Assembly: GCA_036389375.1 (NCBI GenBank)
Contig: DASVQA010000220.1
Location: 1 to 12,894, forward strand
DNA: 12,894 bases
Reading direction: 5' to 3'
Source: QHXQ01 sp036389375
GTDB lineage: Bacteria > Acidobacteriota > Blastocatellia > Pyrinomonadales > Pyrinomonadaceae
This document shows, in pieces, positions 7,373 through 12,894 of the stretch; the stretch's first letter is position 1, and each line of letters begins with the position of its first letter. The position numbers and the translations under genes are program-made. The notes beneath the pieces are model-generated. The model saw only the letters and a list, made by a program, of their open reading frames with translations, did no database searches and was not told where the DNA came from.

Positions 7373-7741
7373 CTACTGTTCCACGCCACGACTGGCGAGG
7401 AAGCAGGAGCGGCAGAAGACGGGACGGCCCTGCGAGGGGTAAAACGGGACGGTGGTCTGCTGACCGCACTGCGCGCAGGTGACGGAGACTTCGATGCGCT
7501 GGCGCACGCCGGCCGCCTGCGCCGCCGCAATCGCTGCCAGCCGCTCGTTCTTCGCCTGCTTGCAAGGCTTACAACGCTTCGGCTCGTTCTTCAGTCCTTT
7601 GTCGTGGAAAAAGAGTTGCTCGCCGCCCGTCCAAGTGAACTCTTCGCTGCAATCAATACAGCGAATCGCGCGATCTTGGAATTCCACTTCGGCCTGCTCC
7701 CACTCTCCGTTGGTTCTGCTGGTAACTGGCGCTTGTGACAT
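7373..7741 (-). CDS. Small protein with two zinc ribbons (zf-trcl-like plus C-terminal CxxC/CxxC)
   Basis: 122 residues; the ATG at 7741 follows AGGGG with a spacing of about 8 nt. Two four-cysteine knuckles are visible. The first (Cys28, Cys31, Cys57, Cys60) has the pattern CxDC..EF.WT.GEQ.F...KG..NEPKRC..C of the probable zinc-ribbon family zf-trcl. The second (Cys89, Cys92, Cys110, Cys113) reads CAQCGQQTTVPFYPSQGRPV, then CRSC. An Ala/Glu/Arg-rich helix (about 61-82) links them. No signal peptide or membrane segment is seen, so it is probably cytosolic and binds two zinc ions. Such proteins are widespread; nucleic acid or protein binding is plausible, but no function is established. It converges on the kimA-like gene and is divergent from purD, with which it shares the promoter region at 7922-8007. 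Confidence 0.88.
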   Translation of the reverse strand: MSQAPVTSRTNGEWEQAEVEFQDRAIRCIDCSEEFTWTGGEQLFFHDKGLKNEPKRCKPCKQAKNERLAAIAAAQAAGVRQRIEVSVTCAQCGQQTTVPFYPSQGRPVFCRSCFLASRGVEQ

Positions 7742-7769
7742 GATTATTTCCCCTACTCGTTGACTCCCA

Positions 7770-7801
7770 CCGGGCCACAGCTTCCATCTGTGTGCGCCCG
7801 G
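7770..7801 (-). repeat. Hairpin in the leader of the zinc-ribbon gene
   Basis: CCGGGC-CACAG (7770-7780) pairs with CTGTG-(TGC bulge)-GCCCGG (7788-7801) around a 7-nt loop, giving 11 pairs. It ends about 28 nt upstream of the minus-strand start codon, within the predicted transcript leader. No T-tract follows in either direction, so a leader element is more likely than a terminator. Confidence 0.45.
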
Positions 7802-7921
7802 CGGAGGGTGGTTTAACCGGCGGAGTCGTCGAGGAGACTCGCTGACTGTCTAGTTCGCTCGCGGACGACCCGAAGACCCTTAAGGTTTCCGCGCACCCGG
7901 CCGTCCCCTTCGATCCAGCAA

Positions 7922-7948
7922 AGTATAACTATCACAAAACTGTGTCAA
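7922..7948 (-). promoter_or_regulatory. Candidate sigma-70 promoter of the zinc-ribbon gene
   Basis: On the minus strand TTGACA (7948-7943) is followed by TATACT (7927-7922). Both hexamers are good, but the spacer is 15 bp rather than 17. The transcript would have a leader of about 175 nt containing the hairpin at 7770-7801. Confidence 0.5.
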
Positions 7949-7977
7949 GTTTTTCGAGATGTTTTTCCGGCTGCCGC

Positions 7978-8007
7978 TTGACACGCAATTTTCGCCCGTG
8001 CCAGCAT
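7978..8007 (+). promoter_or_regulatory. Candidate sigma-70 promoter of purD
   Basis: TTGACA (7978-7983) is followed after 18 bp by CAGCAT (8002-8007), a poor -10 with 3/6 matches. The perfect -35 and the location 50-90 bp before the purD start support it; the -10 weakens it. Confidence 0.4.
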
Positions 8008-8063
8008 CCGCCGCTTGCGCCGGCCCCCGAGACGCGGGCCGCGCTAACGGATTAGGACAAGTC

Positions 8064-9356
8064 ATGAAGATTCTCGTTATCGGCTCAGGCGGGCGCGAGC
8101 ACGCGCTCTGCTGGGCCTTGCGCAAAACTGCGCACACGCCCGTCGAACTCTTCTGCGCGCCCGGCAATGACGGCATCGCACAGATCGCGCAATGCGTGCC
8201 CGTCAAAGCCACAGACAGCGCCGCGCTCGCACGTTTTGCCGCCGCCGAGCAGATCGAACTAACGGTCGTCGGCAGCGAAGCGCCGCTCGCCGCCGGTCTC
8301 GTGGACGAGTTTACGGCGCGCGGGCTGGCCGTCGCCGGCCCGCGCGCCCAAGCCGCGCAACTCGAAGCGAGCATGGTCTTCGCCAAAGAGTTCATGGCCC
8401 GCCACCGTATCCCGACCGCGCGCTTCCGCGTGGCCGAGAGCGCCGGGGCGGCGCGCGCTATGCTGCGGCGCGGCGAATTTGGCGACGTGTCCGCGCCGGT
8501 CGTCGTCAAAGCCGACGGACTGGCGGCGGGCAAGGGCGTCGTCGTCGCGCGTTCGCGCGCGGAGGCTGAAACGGCCATCGGCGAATTGATGGAGCAGGGG
8601 CGCGTCGGGCTTGAAGCTGCGCGCCGCATCCTGCTGGAAGAGACGCTCGTCGGGCGCGAGGCTTCGCTGCTACTGTGGACGGACGGCGCGGACTACGCGC
8701 TCATGCCGGCGGCGCGCGACCACACGCGAGGCGGCGAAGGCGACAGCGGCCCGAACACGGGCGGCATGGGCGCGATCACCGCGCCCGACGTGCTGGACGA
8801 AGCCATGCTGCAACGCGTCGTGCCCGAGATCGTCGAGCCAACGCTGGCCGGCGCGCAGGCCGACGGACTGGACTTTCGCGGCGTCCTCTTCATCGGGTTG
8901 ATGCTCACGCCTGAAGGGCCGCAGGTGCTCGAATACAACGTCCGCTTCGGCGACCCGGAAGCGCAAGCCATCCTCGTGCGCCTTGAGAGCGACCTCGCGG
9001 AAATCTTCGCGGCGGTCGCGCACGGTCGTCTGGCCACAACGCGCGTCGCTTGGTCGGCCGAAGCCTCGGCCTGCGTCGTGCTCGCCGCGCGCGGCTACCC
9101 CGAACAGCCGGAGACCGGCGCACGCATCGACGGGCTGGACGACGCAGCCCGGCAGGCGGGCGTCCAACTCTTCCACGCCGGCACGCGCCGCACCCCTGAC
9201 GGCGCGTGGCACACAAACGGCGGGCGCGTCCTCGGCGTCACCGCCACCGCTCCCACGCTCGAACGCGCGCTCGCCCGCTGCTACGACACCACCAAACTAA
9301 TCAACTGGGACGGCATGCACTACCGGCGCGACATAGGTCAGTTCAGTCAGCCGTAG
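8064..9356 (+). CDS. purD: Phosphoribosylamine--glycine ligase (GAR synthetase)
   Basis: 430 residues, the usual PurD length. It ligates glycine to 5-phosphoribosylamine with ATP, an early step of purine synthesis in the cytosol. The start ATG at 8064 gives MKILVIGSGGREHAL, the family N-terminus with the GSGGREH loop at 7-13, and AGGA lies 6 nt upstream; a longer in-frame extension to 7959 is rejected. The ATP-grasp core is clear: VVVKADGLAAGKGV, the GPNTGGMGA block at 229-237 and the GARS signature RFGDPEAQ at 294-301, followed by the C-terminal domain. The segment ARDHTRGGEGDSGP matches the family D-x-K-R-x-x-D-x-D-x-GPNTGG region in altered form. No other pur gene is next to it; it stands alone between a zinc-ribbon gene and pspA. 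No PurR-type or purine riboswitch signature is seen upstream. Confidence 0.97.
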   Translation: MKILVIGSGGREHALCWALRKTAHTPVELFCAPGNDGIAQIAQCVPVKATDSAALARFAAAEQIELTVVGSEAPLAAGLVDEFTARGLAVAGPRAQAAQLEASMVFAKEFMARHRIPTARFRVAESAGAARAMLRRGEFGDVSAPVVVKADGLAAGKGVVVARSRAEAETAIGELMEQGRVGLEAARRILLEETLVGREASLLLWTDGADYALMPAARDHTRGGEGDSGPNTGGMGAITAPDVLDEAMLQRVVPEIVEPTLAGAQADGLDFRGVLFIGLMLTPEGPQVLEYNVRFGDPEAQAILVRLESDLAEIFAAVAHGRLATTRVAWSAEASACVVLAARGYPEQPETGARIDGLDDAARQAGVQLFHAGTRRTPDGAWHTNGGRVLGVTATAPTLERALARCYDTTKLINWDGMHYRRDIGQFSQP

Positions 9357-9478
9357 CCGGCAAGGCGGCCGCGTAGTTAATAGCCACGAGAGGGCCAACA
9401 GTTGCGCACAAGGCCCGAATGCTGAAGACCCGGCCATTCAACTGAACATCGTTTCCGCTGCTCGCTTGCCCGCCTTTC

Positions 9479-9507
9479 TTCCCTGTTCTGCGCCGGCCTG
9501 ATATACT
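9479..9507 (+). promoter_or_regulatory. Candidate extended -10 promoter of pspA
   Basis: TGA-TATACT (9499-9507) forms an extended -10 element. A weak -35, TTCCCT (9479-9484), lies 17 bp upstream of TATACT. Transcription would start near 9514, giving a leader of about 140 nt that includes a small hairpin CCGCA-CAA-TGCGG (9541-9553). The rest of the 299-bp gap after purD shows no gene and no clear T-tract terminator. No sigma-54 -24/-12 site, the Escherichia coli style of psp control, is visible. Confidence 0.5.
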
Positions 9508-9655
9508 CACGAACAAAGGCGGCGGCGCGCGAAAATGCAACCGCACAATGCGGCTTGACGTACAACGGTAGGCGCGGTCGTTCAGGCGTGCCGAGGTTGT
9601 CGGGCCCGAACGGGGCCGGAACGACCGGCGCGTGACCGCTCGGAGGAGCAAAACG

Positions 9656-10405
9656 ATGGGCCTGTGGAGCCGTTTCAAACGTTCGATGCGTGCGCTGCTC
9701 GGCGGCGTGATCGAGAAGACCGAAGACCCCGAACTCGTCCTGCAACAGACGATCCGCGAGATGCGCGACCGCGTGCCGGAACTCAACAACTCCGTCGCAC
9801 AGGTCATGGCGACCGAACGCCTGCTGGCCAAGAATAAAGACCGGCTCGAAACGCAGGTGGTTGACTTCGACTCAAAGATCAAAGCCGCCATCAAACTCAA
9901 TCGCGACGACATGGCCACGGCCTACATCGGGCAATTGCAGCAGGCGCAACTTGACCTGCAAAAGACCAAGCAGCAACTACAGGCTGCCGAGATGGCATCC
10001 AAGCAAGCGCTCAAGGCGCGCGATAATTACATGCTGCAAATGCAGCGCCGCAGCGCCGAAGCGATGCAACTCATCAACCAGTCGAAGCAGGCCAAGCTGC
10101 AAGAGCAGTTGGCGCAGACGATGGAGACCTTCCAACTCGGCGACGATGCTTCGACCTTCAATGAGATGCGCGACAAGATCGACCGGCGCTCCGCCGCCGC
10201 CGAAGCCAAGATGCAACTCGGCGCGGCCTCGGTTGATAACCAGTTGCACGAGATCGAGCAGGAAGCGATGAACTTGCAGTTGCAGGACAAGTTGCTCGAA
10301 TACAAACGCAGCATGGGGCTGCTGACCAGTTCGACGACGCATCAACCGGGGCAACTCACCGCCGCCCAGACCGAAGGTGCGGAGGACAACAACCGGACGA
10401 TGTAA
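9656..10405 (+). CDS. pspA: PspA/IM30 family membrane-stress protein
   Basis: 249 residues. ATG at 9656 follows GGAGGAG with a 7-nt spacer and gives the family start MGLWSRFKRSMRALL, an amphipathic membrane-binding helix; a GTG at 9632 is an in-frame but less likely start. The segment EDPELVLQQTIREM (about 24-37) is the conserved PspA signature. The rest is almost wholly helical coiled coil, rich in Gln, Lys, Glu and Ala, with a short Thr/Gln-rich tail. PspA/Vipp1/IM30 are bacterial ESCRT-III relatives that polymerise on the inner face of the cytoplasmic membrane and help keep it sealed under stress. No pspB, pspC or pspF is present next to it; instead the next gene, 98 bp downstream on the same strand, encodes a membrane-anchored coiled-coil protein, which may be its local partner. 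Confidence 0.93.
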   Translation: MGLWSRFKRSMRALLGGVIEKTEDPELVLQQTIREMRDRVPELNNSVAQVMATERLLAKNKDRLETQVVDFDSKIKAAIKLNRDDMATAYIGQLQQAQLDLQKTKQQLQAAEMASKQALKARDNYMLQMQRRSAEAMQLINQSKQAKLQEQLAQTMETFQLGDDASTFNEMRDKIDRRSAAAEAKMQLGAASVDNQLHEIEQEAMNLQLQDKLLEYKRSMGLLTSSTTHQPGQLTAAQTEGAEDNNRTM

Positions 10406-10416
10406 GCCGCGCGCAG

Positions 10417-10445
10417 GCTCGTTTGCGGCGCGGCGCTCGTTTGCG
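10417..10445 (+). repeat. Short direct repeat after pspA
   Basis: The 11-mer GCTCGTTTGCG occurs at 10417-10427 and again at 10435-10445, an 18-bp period, within the 98-bp pspA downstream gap. It may be a chance duplication or a site for a dimeric regulator of the next gene. Confidence 0.35.
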
Positions 10446-10503
10446 CGCGGGGGCGAAAGATTCAGGGTCGTCGGTCGGCTCTTAAGCAGTTTGACGAAAC
10501 GTT

Positions 10504-11331
10504 ATGGCGGACATCAAAAAGATCGATCTGCAATATCTGCGAGAGGCCGCGAAAGAGCCTGTCAACTTCTGGGGCTTGGCCGGCTTTGCCGTCGCTGCCG
10601 CCTTCATTCCGTCGGTGATCCCGCTCGGCCTCGCGCTCGTCGCCGAAGGTCTGTATCTTGCGACCGTCCCTTCAAACTCGCTCTATCGCCGGCTCGTGGA
10701 TCAACGCCAGCGCAAGCAACTCTATGAGATGCGCCGGCGGCAGCGCGAGAAAATGATTGACACCTTCGATCCGCGCGAGCGCGAAGCGGTGCTCTATTTG
10801 AAGTGGCTGAAGAAGCAGATTTTTGAGAACTACACGAAGTTCACCGGCGCGAAGGACGTGCCGACGAACATCCAGAGCCTCGAACAGCGTTGGGAAGATT
10901 TCGTTGACTTGCTCGACGTCTACCGGCGGCGCAAAAATCACCTGCGCTCGATCAATAAACAGGCCGTGCAGAATCAACTCGCGCAGGCCGAGCGCGCGGT
11001 GGAGAACGCGCCGGACGACCGTGCGCGCCGGATTCAGCAGGCCAACGTGGAGATTCTCAAACGCCGGCTCGCGCAGTTTGGCGAACTCGAACGCTCCGTC
11101 AAACTCGTCGAAGGGCAGTTGCAGTCCATTGAAAACTTCTTCGGGCTGGTCAACGATCAGGTCGTTACGCTACCGACGCCGGAGCGCGTCTCGGCGCTCG
11201 ACTTCGAGCAACTGAGCGATTCCATCGCCATGACCAAGCAGATGCTCGAAGAGACATCAGATGTGATCGGCACGCTCGACGAGCACAACCGGCAGGCGGG
11301 CAACTACGAAATGCTCATGTCGAAGCAGTAA
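10504..11331 (+). CDS. Uncharacterised membrane-anchored coiled-coil protein, pspA neighbour
   Basis: 275 residues; I do not recognise a named family. Residues 1-20 are polar, about 22-54 form a strongly hydrophobic stretch (FWGLAGFAVAAAFIPSVIPL and on), long enough for a tight two-helix hairpin broken at the prolines or one long span. From about 60 to the end it is charged and helical with coiled-coil character (for example QNQLAQAERAVENAPDDRAR, LERSVKLVEGQLQSIENFF), which suggests a cytosolic rod anchored to the membrane. It follows pspA on the same strand with a 98-bp gap. No good Shine-Dalgarno precedes the ATG (upstream GTTTGACGAAACGTT), so translation may be weak or leaderless-like, or depend on its own promoter. 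The gene ends at a strong palindrome. A role with PspA at the membrane is an inference from adjacency and architecture only. Confidence 0.85.
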   Translation: MADIKKIDLQYLREAAKEPVNFWGLAGFAVAAAFIPSVIPLGLALVAEGLYLATVPSNSLYRRLVDQRQRKQLYEMRRRQREKMIDTFDPREREAVLYLKWLKKQIFENYTKFTGAKDVPTNIQSLEQRWEDFVDLLDVYRRRKNHLRSINKQAVQNQLAQAERAVENAPDDRARRIQQANVEILKRRLAQFGELERSVKLVEGQLQSIENFFGLVNDQVVTLPTPERVSALDFEQLSDSIAMTKQMLEETSDVIGTLDEHNRQAGNYEMLMSKQ

Positions 11332-11353
11332 CAAGTAACGAAGCTTGACTTAA

Positions 11354-11392
11354 ACGCGGGGCGTTGAAGATCGGATCTTCAACGCCCCGCGT
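11354..11392. terminator. Perfect 39-nt palindrome, likely bidirectional terminator
   Basis: ACGCGGGGCGTTGAAGATC (11354-11372) and its exact complement (11374-11392) flank a single G, so 17 or so pairs can form around a small loop. It lies between convergent genes: 22 nt after the coiled-coil gene and 33 nt after hslO on the other strand. On the minus strand it is followed by TTTAAGT, on the plus strand by CGTTGTTG, so T-tracts are short; the very strong stem should compensate. Confidence 0.8.
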
Positions 11393-11425
11393 CGTTGTTG
11401 CGGCTCGATGTTGCCGCGCCCCCGC

Positions 11426-12328
11426 TTAGTTAGCGGCGGGCGCGTCCGCCAGAATGCTTTCCAGCGCCGTCTCGTCAAGCCGGTAAGTCTCATTGCAGAA
11501 GTGGCAGGTCAATGCCGCGCCCTTGTCTTCACGCAGGATCGTCTCAAGCTCTTTGCGATCAATTGAGGAGATCAACGAGACCGCGCGCTCATAAGAGCAG
11601 AGACAGGCGAAACTGACCGGCTTCTCCTCCAACACCTCGAAGGGCACAGCGCCAAGCACCGTGCTTAACAGATCGACGGGGCGCGCGCCATCCCGAATCA
11701 GCGTCGTCGTGTGCGGCGCACCTTGTACGGCCCGCTCAATCGCCGCGACCGTCTTCTCGTCCGCGCCCGGCATCATCTGGATCATCAACCCGCCGGCCGC
11801 CTCCACCCATGCGTCGCCCGACTCGCGTCCGCGCAAGTACACGCCGAGCAGCACCGCCGACGGAATCTGCTCCGACTTCGCCAGGTAATACGCGAAGTCC
11901 TCGCCGATCTCGCCCGAGACGAGCGGGACAGAGCCGCGATAAGGTTCTTTATACAGCCCGATGTCGAAGCCTGATTCGTGTGTGACGTAGAACATCCCGC
12001 GCCCGACCACCGCGCTCACGTCTAACTTGCCGCCGGCATTAAGCGGCGGGTTCGCGTCCGGCTGGCGCACGTAGCCGCGCACTAAGCCGCGCGCGTTCGT
12101 CTCCGCTGTAATCCCGCCGATAGGGCCGTCGCAGACGATCTGTACCGTCAAACGATCAAGCTCCTTCAAGTTTGCGCCCAACAGGAGCGTGCCCGTCAGC
12201 GTCCGTCCGAGCGCCGCCGCGACGGTGGGCGAAGTTCCATGTCGGCGCGCCGCCTCCGCCACGAGGTTCGTCGTAACGGCCGCAACGCAGCGCACCGTGC
12301 CGTCGGCCGCCGTCGCGCGCACCATCAT
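11426..12328 (-). CDS. hslO: Redox-regulated chaperone Hsp33
   Basis: 300 residues from ATG at 12328 (MMVRATAADGTVRCVAAVTT), matching the N-terminus of Bacillus Hsp33 (about 291). Family blocks include ARRHGTSPTVAAALGR, VQIVCDGPIGGITAETNARG, VSGEIGEDFAYYLAKSEQIP and AAGGLMIQMMPGADE. The C-terminal redox switch has the zinc ligands C242-L-C244 and C275-H-F-C278. Hsp33 is a cytosolic holdase: oxidation of these four cysteines releases zinc and activates binding of unfolding proteins during oxidative heat stress. The start is not fully settled: no clear Shine-Dalgarno precedes 12328, while a TTG at 12358 has AAGGG 7 nt upstream and would add ten residues (MTKKKETNTD). A further TTG at 12397 is less likely. 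It converges with the coiled-coil gene at the 39-nt palindrome and is divergent from the nrd gene. Confidence 0.95.
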   Translation of the reverse strand: MMVRATAADGTVRCVAAVTTNLVAEAARRHGTSPTVAAALGRTLTGTLLLGANLKELDRLTVQIVCDGPIGGITAETNARGLVRGYVRQPDANPPLNAGGKLDVSAVVGRGMFYVTHESGFDIGLYKEPYRGSVPLVSGEIGEDFAYYLAKSEQIPSAVLLGVYLRGRESGDAWVEAAGGLMIQMMPGADEKTVAAIERAVQGAPHTTTLIRDGARPVDLLSTVLGAVPFEVLEEKPVSFACLCSYERAVSLISSIDRKELETILREDKGAALTCHFCNETYRLDETALESILADAPAAN

Positions 12329-12519
12329 GTCCGTGTTCGTCTCTTTTTTCTTAGTCAAGCCAGCACCCTTTTGACGATTAATGAGCGCGCCCGCCAAAGC
12401 CTGGCCGAGCGCGCGGAAAAATTCTTGACTGACCTGCTTTTGATGCCCCGCAAGGGCATTCCGTTGGGTTAAGGTAAACTCTTAAAAGCCCCACTGTATG
12501 GGACTGAAAAGAAAGTATG

Positions 12520-12535
12520 GTACAATATATTGGGT
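12520..12535. promoter_or_regulatory. NrdR box upstream of the ribonucleotide reductase gene
   Basis: GTACAATATATTGGGT matches 13 of 16 positions of the NrdR box consensus ACACWATATATWGTGT, with a perfect core CAATATATTG. NrdR is the nucleotide-sensing repressor of nrd genes and usually binds paired boxes about three helical turns apart near the promoter. A degenerate partner, CCACTA-N6-TATGTA, begins near 12550, about 30 bp along, between the -35 and -10. The first box also overlaps an extended -10-like TGG-TACAAT. Confidence 0.75.
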
Positions 12536-12542
12536 CTCGCTA

Positions 12543-12571
12543 TTGACAGCCACTAAGGAGCTATGTATACT
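12543..12571 (+). promoter_or_regulatory. Strong sigma-70 promoter of nrdJ
   Basis: TTGACA (12543-12548) and TATACT (12566-12571) are separated by 17 bp, the best promoter match in the window. Transcription would start near 12578, giving a leader of about 180 nt. The NrdR box lies just upstream of the -35. Confidence 0.85.
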
Positions 12572-12590
12572 GCGCACCGCTTGAGGCCGG

Positions 12591-12672
12591 GCGGGTTCTG
12601 AAGCCGAAAGTCGTGGCGCAGGGGGCTGCGCGCGGCTCAGGAATTTCGTCGCTCGCCGGGTAAGCCAACCGC
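12591..12672 (+). ncRNA. Structured leader RNA of unknown class before nrdJ
   Basis: Nested pairing is visible: GCGG(G)TT (12591-12597) with AACCGC (12667-12672); CTG(A)AGCCG (12598-12606) with CGGCTCAG (12633-12640); and GCGCAG (12616-12621) with CTGCGC (12626-12631) around GGGG. An unpaired AAAGTCGTG lies between the second and third stems. About 87 nt separate it from the start codon. The cobalamin riboswitch core, which might be expected before a B12-dependent enzyme, is not recognisable. GC-rich DNA folds easily, so function is unproven. Confidence 0.4.
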
Positions 12673-12759
12673 AGTTTTCGAGACCACAATCGAACGTCAT
12701 ACCGAACCAACAGACACATGCTCGCGTCCGTGTCTCCGGCGTGAGAAAGGCAGAAGAAG

Positions 12760-12894
12760 ATGAGCACAGTGATCGAGCCGAACGCCTCTCAGGGCACTCC
12801 TGTCGCCGCCGCCACCGCCCCAAAAAGACAGGCCTTGCAGCCGAGTGAATTGGGGCTGAATGCGCGCAAGGTGATCAGCAAGCGCTACTCGCTC
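12760..12894 (+). CDS. nrdJ: Probable adenosylcobalamin-dependent (class II) ribonucleotide reductase, N-terminus only
   Basis: Only 45 codons are in the window. ATG at 12760 is preceded by AAAGG with a 9-nt gap. A low-complexity, Ala/Pro/Thr-rich start (1-25) is followed by LGLNARKVISKRYSL (31-45), which fits the LxxNAxxVLxxRYL motif that opens the catalytic region of many class II ribonucleotide reductases. These enzymes reduce ribonucleotides to deoxyribonucleotides using a cobalamin radical and need no oxygen. The NrdR box and strong promoter upstream support an nrd assignment independently. Catalytic cysteines and the cobalamin site lie beyond the right edge, so the class is inferred; a class I large subunit (nrdA) is less likely but not excluded. 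Confidence 0.72.
   Translation, partial: MSTVIEPNASQGTPVAAATAPKRQALQPSELGLNARKVISKRYSL

Larger units (their letters stand above)
7742..8063. other. Divergent promoter region between the zinc-ribbon gene and purD (322 bp)
   Basis: No gene is supported here. The open frame extending purD upstream to 7959 lacks a ribosome binding site and homology to PurD N-termini. The stretch holds a strong hairpin next to the zinc-ribbon start (7770-7801), a CCTTAAGG palindrome near 7889-7896, and two oppositely directed TTGACA elements (7943-7948 minus, 7978-7983 plus). AGGA at 7854-7857-type purines are absent until the purD site AGGA at 8054-8057. Confidence 0.6.
12329..12759. other. Divergent region between hslO and nrdJ (431 bp)
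   Basis: No gene is supported. It contains a hairpin ATGCCC-CGCAA-GGGCAT (12443-12459), an imperfect hairpin AGCCCC...GGGACT (12487-12505), an NrdR-box-like palindrome (12520-12535), a strong sigma-70 promoter facing nrdJ (12543-12571) and a structured leader (12591-12672). I could not identify a convincing promoter for hslO on the minus strand. Confidence 0.65.

Noticed and set aside
7959..8063. N-terminal extension of PurD by 35 residues
   Set aside because: The family N-terminus MKILVIGSGGREHAL begins at 8064 with AGGA 6 nt upstream; the extension would start within or before the promoter candidate and has no homologous counterpart.
12484..12506. Intrinsic terminator on the minus strand (AGTCCC/GGGGCT then TTTT)
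   Set aside because: The stem is only six pairs with a wobble, and there is no minus-strand gene upstream for it to terminate; it would lie in the hslO leader at most.
12480..12759. Cobalamin riboswitch before nrdJ
   Set aside because: CCACTGT near 12491 and AGCCAC near 12549 recall pieces of the cobalamin core, but the B12 box and the ordered core are missing, and both lie upstream of the predicted transcription start.
1..12894. CRISPR array, tRNA, rRNA or mobile element
   Set aside because: No regularly spaced repeats, tRNA cloverleaf signals, rRNA-like sequence, transposase frames or terminal inverted repeats were found on reading both strands.

Overview
The window is GC-rich, densely coding bacterial DNA with no rRNA, tRNA, insertion sequence, integrase or CRISPR array that I can see. 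Gene content and style fit an Acidobacteriota-like chromosome, perhaps Blastocatellia: a sigma-54 activator with a long TPR sensor half, a KimA-type potassium importer under a c-di-AMP riboswitch, a GC-rich adenosylcobalamin-type ribonucleotide reductase gene, and conserved housekeeping genes. The taxonomic call is an inference from style, not a marker-gene result.

Layout. 1-2333 (minus, cut by the left edge): TPR/GAF-like/AAA+ sigma-54-dependent activator. 2334-2819: divergent regulatory region. 2820-4802 (plus): APC-superfamily permease distantly related to KimA, with an unassigned soluble C-terminal domain. 4803-5183: promoter candidate, ydaO-type c-di-AMP riboswitch and intrinsic terminator. 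5184-7238 (plus): KimA-like K+ importer. 7373-7741 (minus): small protein with two zinc ribbons. 7742-8063: back-to-back promoters. 8064-9356 (plus): purD. 9656-10405 (plus): pspA/IM30 homologue. 10504-11331 (plus): uncharacterised membrane-anchored coiled-coil protein. 11354-11392: perfect 39-nt palindrome acting as a likely bidirectional terminator. 11426-12328 (minus): hslO (Hsp33). 12329-12759: NrdR box, strong sigma-70 promoter and structured leader. 12760-12894 (plus, cut by the right edge): N-terminus of a probable class II ribonucleotide reductase.

How the parts connect. The clearest system is c-di-AMP-controlled potassium uptake. The aptamer and its terminator lie directly before the KimA-like gene, the arrangement known from ydaO/kimA of Bacillus subtilis. 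The permease just upstream keeps part of the KimA ion-site pattern, so the two genes may form a potassium/osmotic module, with the divergent sigma-54 activator as a possible second input. A second theme is envelope and redox stress: PspA with a membrane coiled-coil neighbour, then Hsp33. At the right edge, deoxynucleotide synthesis appears to be under NrdR control, with a long folded leader I could not assign to a known riboswitch class.
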